From Dasyornis broadbenti (Eukaryota > Chordata > Aves > Passeriformes > Dasyornithidae): 64,000 nt of DNA. A model generated the notes under the pieces. The model saw only the letters and a list, made by a program, of their open reading frames with translations. It was not told the DNA's origin and searched no databases. The stretch lies in assembly GCA_013397935.1 (NCBI GenBank), contig VZRN01000634.1, positions 2,815,371 through 2,879,370 of the forward strand, written 5' to 3'. Of the stretch, positions 24,134-38,000 are shown piece by piece (position 1 is the first letter of the stretch; every line of letters begins with the position of its first letter). A program made the position numbers and the translations under genes.

Positions 24134-27100
24134 ATGATAAAGTAACTTGCTTCTTTACAGTAGGTAGATGCACAGTGTGGTTCATCAAAATTGCAAGTTC
24201 TTAAAAACTCGTTCTCTTTCATTTTCAAACTTCTGTGGGTGTTAGAGAAGGTGGGAGCTGTTATTCTGCACAGTATGAACCTCTTGGAAATGCAGACAAA
24301 GTGGAACAGTTTAGGGCTGGCTGGGTTAACTGCAAACACCCATGCAGGTGGAAATGTAATCTTGCCTCTTGTGCCTCCTGCTGATTTTTTTCTTTATTTC
24401 TTTCTTGTTCCCCCCCTCTCTGCTTTCAAAGTACATATTGGCTGAGGTGAAACAAATATTTCCTCACAGTTGACCTGAATGGAGGGACCCACATCATTTT
24501 TTTTGTTCAGTCTCTGTGAATAACTTCTGCTAAATGAAAAGACTCAAATGCTGTCACAGATCCTATCCTGTAGCTAAAAGGCAAAGTGTTGACCAAAAAA
24601 AGGAATTTAAATTTAGGAAGAATGGTGCTTATACTATTAAATGTATAACTGAATACTTTGTCTTTGATTTGATTTCTGTGGTTTCTGGTGTTTTGGTTTG
24701 TTTCCTGTGAAAACTGGAATTTTGTCACAAGTAAAATGTTTTACACTGCTGTGTTTCAAAAGAGGAGAGCAGGGGACTGCAAATTCTCTTGCTTGTGCTA
24801 GCTGTTAGAACAGAACAACTTAAATTTGTCAGCTTGGGAATATTGCGAATCTTCATTGTGCATGCTGGTGATCCAAAGGTGCTTATGGTGTTCTCCTGAA
24901 ACGACCTCACAAAGAGCTGCCAGTAAGGGCATTATTTCATTTTATTTTGCATTTCATTTGCTTTGAAGGTAGTCTGGTTTTGTCCTCACCTATTGCCAAG
25001 GCCCTGATGCAGCTTGTGTTTCTGGGCTGCTGCGAAGTTCCTTCTGTTTCCTCTCAGAGCACACACCCCCTCCTGGCAGTATCTTTTCTCTAGAAATAAA
25101 CATAGCCCTCTCCTGGCTGTTCTTACAGCACGCAACCCCATCCTTGCTCTGCAGACACAAGGACAGTTTGGTGAATTCCAATTCATCTGCCAAATAAGTT
25201 CTCTAATAAAAGTAAAGGAAAAATCCCCCACAAAGTACAACTTGTTCTCTGTGACTCTTAGTTTAGGCAAGAACTAATAAGATGAAGTTGTACGATTCAT
25301 CAATGTTAGATTTTTCTGATTTATTCTTCACATTGGAGACTGTAAAAGAATTTTCAGGACTGGTTGTAAAGGCTTAAATGTTCTACCTCCAAAATGATAG
25401 AAATGCTGTTCAGTCTCCATTACTTTTGTTCATTTGAATCTGCCAAGACAGGTGCCAATTAGTGCTCCAGATGGTGCAAGCAAATAAAGGGAGCCCACCA
25501 AAGGGTTCCGTGTACATCAGTGAAATATCGTGACTTCATGGTGGCCTCCTGTCACTTGTAGTGATGGTGTGACTGTACAATGAGTTTTATACATGTGGGA
25601 AGCCTTGTGATTATGTTATCTTCCTGAAAATTCCTTTTGTGTTCCTTGGAGTTAATAGGCTCGTAAGGATTTCTAGAAAAGGAAAAGTTTCGGAAAGTTT
25701 GCGGATGTCTCATTAGTACATTATTATAATGATCCCTGACCGAGTATGAATAAAAGGGTTCTACTTTCTTAAGATCTCTAATATCTGGTCACTAAAACCA
25801 GTGTTTACTGTTCAGTGAGATGCCATTAGATATGTAGAACTGGTTTTTTCCACTTTTTTTCAACAAGTGTTCAAATGATTGTACATTTTCCTCAGCCTTT
25901 ACTGCAAAGATTTAAAATGGAAAATCTTTTCTGTATTGCATAATTAGTGTTAGTTTCTGCTCCATTTTAATGAGAGACCACCCTGGTATCTGCCATAGTC
26001 TCTGATTCTTCTGGGATGGAGAGCGAGGTCCCCTTTCCAGACTTAGCAAGAGGTCTGGTTTTCATATGGCCAACTCACCCACGGCTGAGCGTGCTCTGAT
26101 CATTCCGTGCATCCGCTCAGGTGCTGTTTGAAGCTGGCGCTGTCCCAGCACTCCTGTAGCAGCGTTGAAGCAACAGAGCTCTGTGTTTTCTGACTGAGCA
26201 GCTGCTCAAAACCCTGCCCAAGACCAACTCTTCATCATCTGCTGGGACTTACCTTTTCCTGAGGCACACAGCACAGGGAGATGTTGGGTTTGTGTCACTG
26301 TTTCTGAGGCACATCATGACATGATGTACGAAACCTGTAGTCCCCCAGTACTCCTACAGCCAGGACTGTTTTAGGATCCCTGAAGCACTTAAAATGCTGG
26401 ATCTTTTTTCTTAAGGTGGAATGGTTCTGTTTCTTCCTGTTTAATTATCGCTACTCCTGTTCAGTCTAAGCCCTGAAGTGGATTTGTGTTTCAGTGATAG
26501 AATGAGGGCAGCAATAGAAAACTACAGAGACTTGTTTTTCCTCTATGGACTTAAAATAAACGACCACATGTTTGATAGGGAAGCTGGTTCTGTCTAGAAT
26601 TTAAAATCACCTGACAAGAACCTGTGGAGCTTAATTTTCTTTAAACTGTTAAATGGAAATCAGGACATAGAGAGAGTCTGTGGAAGAGGCATTAAATGAA
26701 ACACTTACCGGCAGAGTACCTACAAATTCGGGAGCTAATAGATTGTTATCTGCCACAATTTAAAATCCCGAGACCAAATAAAATTCTAAACGTGGATTCT
26801 TATTCCTGTGTGCAGCATGAGTAGTCTTTGCTAAAATGTTCTGTGCATAATTTAATGTTCCTCCTTTTAACTTTGAAGGCATATTGCCAAAGAATTACTC
26901 ACACAGTTAAAGAAAAAAAAAAAGAAAATCGGTGAATGTAGCCCATAAATAAGCTACACAGTCTTACTTCCCTTTCCAGATTTTTCAACAAATGATAAAG
27001 CATATACTCTTCAAAAATGCATTTACCAAAAAGAATCTTTTCAAATAATTTCTCATACATACAGCTCTGGTTTTTAATGACTGTTGCAGTTAGCTTGGGA

Positions 27101-29129
27101 AATTGCTTTCATTCTATTTTAAGAGCATTTTTACCTAAGCATTCTTACTGTAAATTCCATTGATGCTTTTGGTCCTGATTAGTGGCACTTAGTGGTTTAG
27201 GTGGAAATAATTCACTGGAGTAGGCAAGCAAGTTTGGTAAAGTGAGAACTGTCATAAATGGTGTTTGTTTAAATTAATGTGATTTCAGAGTATATATGAT
27301 AAGCAAGATACCATAATTAAACCATTCCCTGTGCATTGTTGAAGTTGTTTACTCAGGAAATTGTGTTTTTCTTAATGATAAGGGACTCATCACTGGACAG
27401 CCAGATATACTTGGATTGAAAGTTAATTTGCATTCTTGTTTTTATGCTTAAAAGGAGATGAGTTATTCACAGCATAATATTTTTATTTTTTTTCACTGTG
27501 TCTTACATTTTGCTATTCCTCTAAAAAGACATTTTCATTACTGTTTACGGTAGGTTTGGGGCTAAATTTTGTGCGACTACTCCTAAAGTCACTTTAAACA
27601 TATCCAAAACTGAATTTCAGTGAACAATCCCCAAAACGTCAGCCTTTCCTTTTAGGGGCTAAGCAGGCACTGATGAAAATTTCAGTGTTTGAAGGTGCTG
27701 TAGGAGTGGATTATCCTTAGCACTGGAAGGTGTTTCCCCGTGTGAGAAGAGAATTCATGCTTGGAAATCAGTCTGATATCTCAAAAAAACTTAACACATA
27801 TAGATCAGAAAAGAACTGATACTACAAGTACTACAAAAATAATGTGTGAATAATGAATATTATTGACTTCATTGAATTTAATTTAGGTGTAGGGGAGATC
27901 TTAAGCACATGCATAAAAATACTTATTTTATAGAGAGAAAAGCAGCAGAATAGAGGAAATGGTTTCTCTGTTTCTCTCCATTAGGAAAAGAATCTAAGAT
28001 TGGCGCAAGGAGACAGCAATTCAGAAACACAAAGCTTAAATAATTTCCAAAGCCTACACATTTCTTGAGTTTTGTTGTAATTCTTCCCGAACCACAAAAT
28101 AGGAGCCTACAGAGGCAAGATATTAAACTACCTTGAAATACTAAGCAATGCTCCATATAGTGGAAAGTGAAATAAAACTGCAATATAGAAAATCTGTATT
28201 GGCTGAGATTGGATGTTGCTTTCAAAAGCTGCATAAAATGGAAGCCATTAGCTTCTATTTGCATTTAAGCAGTGGAGTTTTAAAGCTAGAATGATACAAA
28301 ATTGTAAATTAGAATCAGGCAGGTAACGTTACACATTATAGGAAGATGGTTCAGTTTGAATACGATGTTTGAGGAAATGTTTTAGAAAAGTATTAATGGC
28401 AAGAGTAATAAAGTATTGGACTGTTGAGATATAAAGGCATTCTTGTCAGGGTACACAGATTGCCCCTGGAAGGAGACCTTTTTTTATTTCCCCCTGAAAT
28501 TTACCTTCGGAGAGCTCTAAAACACGTTCATTCCACTGACGTATTGCCACTTCTTCCTTCTTCATAGAAACTCATCGTTTCTGTCATTTGCTTGTAGGTA
28601 TTTTTCAGTGCTTGCTATTATTTACTTGACAAATCAAGGGAAATCAAAATTATACATAAACGGTCATTAATACGCACTCAGATGACAAGTCTCTTTTCTT
28701 CTTCTTACCCTGTAGAAGTTTTCTTCTGAGAAAATGAAACTTCAAGCATTTTCTTCTTCTAACATAATGGGGCTGTTAAGTTATCATCTAAATGACACGA
28801 GCTGCTGGAGGACTGCTCTGGGGGAATAGCAGAGCATCACTCCCAGTGACAACAGTGCTCGCAGCAGTCGGAAGGAGCCAGGCACGAGAGGTGGGTGGCA
28901 CTCGTAGGATGAAATGTTTTTGAAGTAGGATATGCTTCTTCTCATTCTGTCTAATCCTGCCCGGTGGGGTTTGGGACAGGGACAGTTGGTGTTGAGATAA
29001 CATCTGTGTAAGAATGCCATGGATGTGCCTTTGTCACAATGAAATCAAAAATAGGTAAATACCCGTGGGTGTATTTTAAAGGGGAAAAAAAGTACAGTCA
29101 TGTGCACAGTACTACTTCATGTTTATCAA
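24134..29129. other. Unique sequence, no gene seen
   Basis: No recognisable gene. The longest open frames (113 codons on minus at 27923-28264, about 94 at 24986-25270) have no likeness I can name. A slightly GC-richer patch lies near 26000-26330, and an A-rich run is at 26913-26923. I see no CR1, LTR or RNA gene text between the ERVL end and the CR1 at 29130. Confidence 0.75.
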
Positions 29130-29525
29130 CCAAATGAGAGAGTTGGGGCTGTTCAGCCTGGAGAGGAGAAGGCTCTGGGGAGACCTTAGGGTCCCTTCCA
29201 GCGCCTGCAGGGGATCCACGAGAGATGGAGAAGGACTGGGGACAAGTGCATGGAGTGGCAGCAGGAGGAATAGCCTTAAACTGAAGGAGGGCAGGTTTGG
29301 ACGAGAGATTAGGCACAATTCCTTTCCTGGTAGGCTGGGGAGGCCCTGGCACAGGTTGCCCAGAGCTGTTATGGATGCTCCATCCCTGGCAGTGTCCAAG
29401 GCCAGGTTGGATGGGGCTTTGAACAACCTGATCTGGCGGAAAGTGTCCCTGCCCATGGTGGGGATGGAGAAGGAATGATTTTGAAGGCCCTTTCCAACCC
29501 TGCCCGTTCTGTGACTCTGTATTCA
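29130..29525 (+). mobile_element. CR1 LINE, 5'-truncated 3' end, plus orientation
   Basis: An avian CR1 3' end in plus orientation. It begins with the familiar GGGGCTGTTCAGCCTGGAGA block (about 29145) and GGCTCTGGGGAGACCTTAGG. It continues through AGGTTGCCCAGAGCTGTTAT and GGATGGGGCTTTGAACAACC, and ends with CCTTTCCAACCCTGCCCG and two imperfect terminal octamers (GTTCTGTG at 29506-29513, then ACTCTGTATTC). About 395 bp remain and no reverse transcriptase is included. Open frames of 114-172 codons on the minus strand and 119 codons on the plus strand cross this copy. They are low-stop artefacts of the GC-rich CR1 tail. Confidence 0.95.
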
Positions 29526-30852
29526 GAGCTGCAGTGCTGTGACCCCTTGCACTTGTCTCTGCTTTCCTACAGGCAGGGCAGCAGGAGCAGGCTGCAGGGT
29601 CACCAGCCAGCCACAAGCAGAGAGCAAATCAGTTTGTCAGGTAGGAGTAGTGGCAAAGTGGGGACACAGGAGCTCAAGCTGTATAAATGATAATGATGTT
29701 TGTGGATTACTGCGCTCACTATTCCATTTATACTCCAGTTTCCCACTAAGTTTGGATGCCAAGAAAATGGCATTAAATCCTTCTTTAAAAGTATCTTCAC
29801 CAGGACTGACAGAGAAATGTTCACACGTGACTAGAGTCAACTGGAAAGTCTTTTGGAAAGGATTCAAGTAATACTACTTAAGATAATTAATGAGGTTGGG
29901 GTAAAAGAGGTATCTTATTCCTAATAAAAAAAATGTTATAGTCCCATTTATTTTATTTTATTTTCATATTTTATAAGTGCATTCTGAATATGCAATCCAT
30001 TATTCAAACACCACACTGTTTTTAAGCTGTAAAATCCTACGCAAAACCAATAAGTACAAAAATATGAATCTTAAAATTATGTTCTGATATTTGTGTTACA
30101 AACTTGAGAACTGATAGATCTGTTAAACTGAAATATAAGCCTTTCAACAGCAAGCACTAGTAATAAATGGAACTATTTCAGTAACTGTAAACATAATAAA
30201 AATCCTCATGATGAATCTCAGAAAAGTTCATTTGATGAAACTCATAACAAATACACTGAATCCAAAGGAATTAATAATTCTGCATTACTGATAAAACCTA
30301 GCTAACTTTTTTTTCAAGTGGCAAGAAGTCACATTTCGCTAAGGAAGTAACAGTAAAAAGTAAAGGTCCAGAAAAATATCAAGATCTCTATAACTGAAGT
30401 TCACCTGAACTGCTAGAAATGCTTCCAAATTGAAGGTGTATTGCAGAATCATTTAAGACTGCATTTATTCTTGTGATGATATAAGAGTTGCTAAATTATT
30501 GGCCTGTTTTGGTGACAGGGCCAGTTGATAACTGTGAATTATCAGGATTTGTACTTCAGCTTGACAAGCAAATCATTTGGGGCTTACAGCTATTTCCTCA
30601 TTCTCAGATGGGGAAAGAGGATTAATTTTAAAGAGGGTTAAAATTTCAATGTTGAATTGTTTTAGTTACAATAGAGAAGAAACTTACTCTGTTTATTTAA
30701 CCTAATTAAAGTCAAGAAAATAATGTAATCCTTTCCTGAAAACACCAGGAGAAGTTGGTGTTTGTAATTCCAAGAACGAAGTTTTCATGGTTGTTCGCGC
30801 CAGTTCAATGTGAAAAGGTGCAGGTGTACAGGAAGCGTGCATTAGCACAAAG
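29526..30852. other. Unique AT-rich sequence, no gene seen
   Basis: Mostly AT-rich sequence right of the CR1 copy, with a short TTTTA-type simple repeat at about 29943-29966. No open frame exceeds about 110 codons, and no RNA gene or element is recognised. Confidence 0.75.
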
Positions 30853-32045
30853 GTGCGAACCAACTCCTCTTCTCGGGCTGACCCTTCATCCAAGTGCCAT
30901 TCTCATGGAGTAAGGGTGGAACAATACCGTAATAACTTCTCTCAGCAGCACGAGATCAGTGGAAGAAGCAGATTAATCACAAGCGTTGTCATTACTTTTA
31001 ACTCTGTTAGCATCCATTGTCGATACGCTGCTGAGGTCCAGCCAGATGGCTCAGTCCTGAGCTTCGTGCCTGCTCAAACAGCCTTGTGGGGCTTTTTTGC
31101 AGAAATGGTGCCAAGGTTCTCAACAAGTAAATTCAATTCTGGAGATGTTCCAGGAAACAATCCAACTTTGACTGTGACCATTAGCAGCTATTGTGGGGAA
31201 GTAGGCACAGCTCTGTGCAGTAAGACACTGCAGATGATGTCTCTGCATTTGGGGTGGGAAGACAACGCTTACTTAAAACCAGTTCTAGGTTCTGAAGGTT
31301 CGAAAATGTTAGAGTAGTCAGGACACATCAGGTGTGTTAGTTGAGCACACCCTCTGCCCTAATTTAATCCTAAAGGAATCCAGAGTAAAATACTTAAATA
31401 CTTTCAATGATTTAAATTTGTCCACGGGTGGGAATGATCAGGAGGTACAGTTCTCACTCCTGTGGACCAAATGGGCAGGTGGATGCACTAATATAGCAAA
31501 TCCATTGGTATCTTTGGTGTGTTAGCCACCTTTTCCCATGGCTAGAGTCACAAATGACAAATGCACTTGTTCCAGCTGCACTGGTTTGAGTCTGTCAACA
31601 GCATGGATAATGCTCCGCATGTCAGCCATTTGGGGTTTTTAAATGCAGCAGCTGCTGTCACAACAGTTCAGGCAAAAGCATCACTTGCTCAAGGTACATT
31701 TGTTTTGATAGAAGTGTTATGGGCACTGTGTCTTCCTGAAGTGCTCTTGCTTAGCCAAGCGCTGCTTAATCGAGCCCTGCAGTGCAGCCCAGGGCACATG
31801 AGCACGTTTCAGGAATCACCCCTGAATCAACCCCGAGAGCTTACCAGATAGTTGTTAATGTTGAGCTTGGTATGCGGTTACTTGCTTTTCTGTCGGAAGA
31901 ATGTTTCCTAATGGATCATGTGGAGATCTCTGAAAGTGAGCTGGTTGTAGATGCACCTGAATACTCTTTTAATAGCAAAGATTTAAGCCTTTCTGCTGAG
32001 AATGTGTTTGCCTTTGGTTTGTGTCCTTATTCTATAGCTGGATGA
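30853..32045 (+). other. Chain of unidentified plus-strand open frames (possible decayed coding sequence)
   Basis: Four plus-strand open frames nearly tile 1.2 kb: 30853-31317 (154 codons), 31334-31525 (63), 31561-31851 (96) and 31782-32045 (87). They use frames 1, 2, 1 and 3. The amino-acid text is mixed and not low-complexity, and the last frame carries an acidic VEISESELVVDAPE segment. That pattern fits an old processed pseudogene or an unknown element with frameshifts, but I cannot name a family. There is no start context, splice signal or poly(A) tail that settles it. Chance open frames in a locally GC-richer patch remain quite possible. Confidence 0.25.
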
Positions 32046-35000
32046 TTTCCTTGGATTTAAAGGAACACATGAATAAGTACATTCCTCTTTCTTTGTGCTT
32101 GTATTGGCTTTCCTAGCTCTGCTCAGTGTGGAAAGCCTCAGAGCCTTGCTCTTGACCTGCCCTGGAAACAGCGTTAAGATGCCACTCTGCATTCTCTAAT
32201 AGTAACATCTGTCCGCAGATGACAGCTCCATCAAACGTTTTTGTATCTGTTTGCTTCACTTAGGCAAGTTCAAATTATCAGCAGTGCAATGTTCTTGTTT
32301 GTATTCTTTTTAGTCCTCTGTAGCAAATACTAAATGTGCCTCTTCCTTCCTGGGAAGCTTGTTGTTGTTCTCTGTTAATGAGATTTCACACATTAAAACA
32401 CACTGATAAGAGCACGGTGGAGCTAAGATTACACACTCCAAGTTGTTCCTGTTGCTAGGAAGTGATGCATCTGCTATCCAGCATGTTGATTTTCCTTCTG
32501 AATCTATCCAATATATCCTGTTAAAATTTTCTTTCATTTAAGCCATAAAATCAAATTCTCACTTCATAGAGCCAAAAGCTGGAGCCCGTTAATACTCTGA
32601 GTGAGCTTAAACCCATAGTTTTATAATTGAATTAACTTAAAAAGGTAAATATACTCATTTTTCTGTAGTTCACAAGAGGTATTTTCCCCCTGCTGTAGTA
32701 TGGTATCTGCAACAAAATTTAGAAGATCTGATTGCCTTGCTGATTTTCCTTAAATGACAGATGATTTTGTGCAAGCTCTCAATTTTTCTTCCCAATTCCC
32801 CAACTTGAGGATTGTCATACCAAGCCTTATTGCCTTTGCAATGAAATTTTTCCTTGGGAAGGTACTATTTTGAGCACAGATTTTCTGTAACAGTGGGAAT
32901 TATTATCTGTGACTAATAACAATCTCTGTGGAGCTTGTTATACAATGAAGACTGATCATGTGCTTGAATATATTCATGTGATTGCTTGCAGCCACGAGTA
33001 GTTTAAATTTCTGTAAGTAGCTGCTTTATGAAAAATGATTTTTTTTCCCCTGCTGAAATAGGGTAAATTATTAAACTACTGCTATTTTAACTCAAGTTCA
33101 ATAACACTTAGGTGAACTTTCATGCAACAATCTAGAAAAATGTATGAATTAACAGTGGCTTATCTGGTCCTTGAACTGTTCTAACAGAATTTTAATTGTG
33201 ACTTTAAAGATGTTGTTATAGGTTTCTTTTTATAGGGTCAGCCTCTAAAATATATCTGGATTGATGGGTTGATTTTGATGATTTTTTTTTTTTTTTTTAA
33301 TACTCCTTCAGTTGCCTCGATTGAAAAGTCACTCAGGAATGACTGATACATAACCTTGTCAAACAAAGACAAGTTTTAGTTGCATTAATGCCAAACTGAT
33401 GGCTTCAGCCTGCTTGTCCTGGCCCAGCTGGTTGAAATTTAGAAAATCTGTCTACTTTCATAAGAAAACAAAGTCTCTGTTGACTTGCAGTGCTAACAGG
33501 AGATGAAGGCAGCAAAAACTTACTTTGTATTTGCGGAACAGCAGATGAGGTGGAAAGCCCAGAGGAATTTGTCTCCTTATTCCAAAGTTTTTCGTTAGTT
33601 TTTTTTTTTTTTTTTTTAATAAAACCCTTGCAGAACTGTACTGGTTATGAATTTAAGAGGGAGACTGCTCTGGCACTCTTATGACTTGAGTTTCATTTAT
33701 TATGTGCTATTTTGATAAATTACTCATTGATGCCCTGAGAAAATTTCCTCTGATCTGTGTCTGTTCTTTTGTATTGTTCTGATTATTTATTTTATCTTCC
33801 TTTTGTCTTTAAATCCTCAAAATGATAACACATATTTCATCCATGTGCATTTTTAATTCTTTATCCCACTGGTTGATAAATAATCATATTGTCAAATCCT
33901 GCTTGTGTTAGTGTTTTTGAGCTGGCCAGGAGTACTTTGGGTAGCTCATTAAACTAAATATATAGGAAAATTTATCATTGATAAGGAGAACAATTACCAG
34001 AAACTACATTATGAAATGGTTGTCGAAGTTGAGTAGCTTAAATATTGATGAAGTCGAACAAGAATCAATGGCAGTTACTGAGCTGGATTTCACGCAGCAG
34101 AATACAGCTTCATTTAGCATTATATTTTCTCTCTCACATCCAACATAAATCATGGCACTCATTCTAATAGATTGTGCCTATGTCTAGGAGACCTCACAAA
34201 ATTTTCAGAAACCCAGTGAGTTTATGAAGTCAATACTTTCGTGAGAGGCTGAAGACCAACACCATCATTCCTGATTTGTTCCACACTTGTGGGATAAACT
34301 CTTCTTACCAAGCGGGGATTGCGCTGCCACTCAGGGTTTGTCTGGTTTTATGTGAGTTTTCTTTTCTCCTTTCCTGATTCAGCCTTAAACCAGAAGTCAT
34401 CTTGTGTATGTGAAAAATGAGTCCTCCTGCTCTGAAACACTTGGCTCAATCGATGTGCTTGTGTTGGATTCTCTCTGCAATTGTGTTTTGTGTTATTTTC
34501 CTTGTGTTTTGCAGAGGTAAACTGCAATTCCAAAAGGGAGGAATTCCCTTCCCACTTCCCCTGCCCTCAGCCCTGCAACTGTCTCAGCTGGGGGGTCAGA
34601 TGAGGGCTTGTTCCCTCATCTGCTGCCTATCACTTCTGGATTTTTAGATTATTTTTATTTTTACTCAGTGACACCTGATAATAAAATCTTAATTTTAAAT
34701 AAACCGTGAATTTGCCTTTGCAGGTATTTCAGTGTGTTCAGGCCTTACAGTTTTTAAGGCTACAGGCATGAAGTGGCTGGGTACTTCTGAGGTGTGTCAA
34801 GTGTCCTCTTTAGGTGTAATGACATGGTTTAGAATTTCTTTATGCTTCATGCCTGAGAATGAAAAGACAAAACTTTGTTTTATACAAATACACTTTTAAA
34901 AAGTTTCAAGTTCCCAGTGTAGAACTGGGCAGTCTGATCTAATCCCTTCAACTGGTGTATGGCAGGACGAGAACTGGAAAAGCAGAGAACGCTGGAAATG

Positions 35001-38000
35001 CATTTCTTCATCCTGTTCCCAGCACCACCGACCCCTCCAAAGGAAAAAATATAACACTGTTTCCATGGAAGAATCAACATGATAGAGGACTGCTGGATAG
35101 CCAATGCCATTTTTTAAAATCCAATTGGTTGCAGCTGTACTGAGAGGGAACAAATGTTTTGCTGCCTTTGCTGCCAAATAATAGATTATATTTGGAAGCA
35201 CAAGACTAATGAAAAAATACAGTTCAGAAACAGAGTGATTGCAAAGCTTCAGGCGTAAGAAAGGAAACTGTTAGCCTGCTTTGTAAAGCAAACCTAAAAA
35301 AGTTTGCGTTTTTTTTTTTTAGATACAGTGTACAGTTATATATAATGTTGTTTCCTGAGGATCCAGTTTTTCACCATGGCAGTGATGCCAAGCCTCCTGC
35401 TTTCTGCTGGCTATAATTTATCTACCCACCAGCAGCAGCCATCTGCGTGGGAAATCAGGAACTCAGCCTGGGGTGGAGGAGGACAGCGAGGTGGGAGCAG
35501 TGACAGGGAGAGGGAATTGTCCTGTGCAGGGATAAGCAGGCACGGTGTTCCTGGGTCTCCGGGTGTGTTCCATGCTTCCCTGGCTGAGGTCACCTGTGTC
35601 CCCTGCAGGGTGACTGCCTTTGGCATGTGGAACACACAAGGTTTGGCAGAGGAGCAGCAACTCTTACAGCTGTGGTGACTGTGTCACAGGTGACCAAATC
35701 ATTCCGATATGTAGAATCTGTAGTTTCATTATTTGAAATTATTAGATAGAATAGAATAAAAAAAGAAAAACAGTTATTCTCTCAAGCTCCTTAGATTGAG
35801 ACATCAGAGTTAAGTGTGTGCCATTAAATCTCGTTAAAGCAAACAAACAGGTTATTTACTTTCCAGTCATCTGCTCATTGCCATGATAGAACCATGGATT
35901 TGTATCTTTTAGAGATCTGTGACTGCAGACTGGAGCTCAGCCTGGCACAGGTGGATGGAAACACTTCGGTGCTTCTGTGAGCAACTGGTAAACTGAATCA
36001 ATAATGCCGTATGACATAAAGGAGAGAAGAAATGTCTTTACAACATCAAGCGATGCAATCTGCTCCACGTTCAGGGTATTGAGCGACTCATCAAATATCT
36101 GTGTAACAAGCAGGAATTGATTTTACAGTCCCAGCCCACCTGATGTGTGCATCACTGAGTAGCATTCATGCAAACTTTTGTCTACTGAGTTGGTGGTAAG
36201 ATTTTACTAAAACATGCTGCAGTTCACAATTTATTTTTTTTTTTTACAGCTTGCTGGTGATGAACGAGTTAGGAATTTAAACCCTCACCTTTAGAAATCA
36301 CCATCTGTTACTGATGTCTCCTTTAGCAGCTGAACTCAGTATAATTCAAATTGCAGTTACCTCTGACAGAGAGGTAACCAGAGACCTGTGTGTTACTACA
36401 CTAGTGGTATCCTTAAAAATCTTTGGTTTCTTTTCAGTTGGGAGTATGTGGATCAGGAATTGTTAGAGCGAGAAATTAATTTAAGAGGTCTGGAGTGCCT
36501 GGGAGTTGGAGGTCAAAGATGCAGCTTTCTGTTGGTTCCAAACAAAGATGGGATTAGCCCCTTGCCAGATCAGCATCTGTGGTCAAGCTGAAGCCTATTT
36601 TGCAGCATGGTTTTAGTCAGGTTAATAAAAAAACCATACACTTTTCTCCACCATAATGAAGCATGTTTTATATCAGATGTTGTTGGATATCATGAAACAT
36701 TTGTTTATATTTAAAAAAAAAAAAATTAATGGAGAGATGTGCTACTTTCACGCTTTTTAAAAAGCTGATGTATACCTGGATTCTAAAGCTTATATTGCTC
36801 CTAGTATGTAGAGAGTTACTGCAAGTTGTATAAAACAACTGTAAATGGTATAAAATAGATACATTCAAAAGAGCAGAATGATAGACAGAATTCCAAGACT
36901 TTATTCCCTTTTATTTTTTTAACTTGGACACCTTTGAGTATGGACATTGTGCTAAATTTTTCACTTTGGACATGGTGCTTCCTGAAGCAAAATTCAGATG
37001 CTGAAAGTTTGCCTGTTGCAATACTTGATATGATTTGTCAGCTCTTATTATTATATTTTGGAATCAATTAGATTCTCCTTAGTGATTATTCACATAAGTT
37101 TGAACTAATCTAATGATATTTTAATTTTTTCAAAGATATCCTTGGCCCTGCTACTACAGGGCCTTCAGGCACAAACAGTCATAAACGTGCAGGTGTTTAG
37201 CAGATAGAATCAAACTCCAGTGAAAGTGCAGGTGTGCATAGCAGGCTTATCAAGTGGTGTTTCCACAGCCACACCAAATTGTCTTTCTGCGAGTTAAGAG
37301 GGAATCTCTGGTGCTGTGGCTCTCTGGCTGCCCTTGCTCCACGGCTCTCCAGCTCCAGTGGCTGTGCCTTTTTGTCAGGGGTGCTGTGAGTCACTTCCCT
37401 GTTTGAGTTCTCTGGCAGGTGGCATCGTTTGTTCTGCTGCTCCACAAGTGACAGGTGACACGGTGACACTGACTCGGCTGTGCTGGGCTGTGCGAGCTGG
37501 GATGAGCACATCATCTCTGGTGCTCCTTCCTTTGTCTCTGCCTTGTCCAGGAAGCCCAGGACAGCTGATGTGAGGCTTCAGCTGCTGCTGCTGTGGCAGG
37601 AGCAGGAGCAGGAGCATTGCTGTGGTCCCACACAGCAGCTCTGATCATGGCTGTTTTCCAGCGTGCCAGGGAGCACAGGGGCGTGCAGCTGACTCACGGG
37701 CTGACGTTATCATTTTGGCACACAAACAGTTTGTAAAATGCTGCCAGCTCTGTCATACTGTGCTGCGTCTCTTTGCCCAGAGCCTTTAACTTCCTTTCCA
37801 GCGCTGGTAGGTTTGGTGGAACTGTAACCTGTGCATGCCACAGCGCTCGACTTTTTAAACCTGTGAGATGTGGAAATGTTTGAGGTGTTGCCTGAGCAAA
37901 AGATATTCTAAAGCCTCATGTGAAGATTTGTTCTTTTCGTTTTTATGCTGGTGTTATGATAGGCAGGCACTGAATTTTGTTGAGAGGGGAAAAAATGTGT

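Noticed and set aside
29098..29616. 172-codon minus-strand open frame
   Set aside because: It lies on the antisense of a CR1 3' end; the GC-rich CR1 tail has few stops in several frames at once.
37577..37617. CTG/CAGGAG repeats considered as a coding polyglutamine or polyleucine tract
   Set aside because: Short, imperfect simple repeats with no surrounding long open frame.
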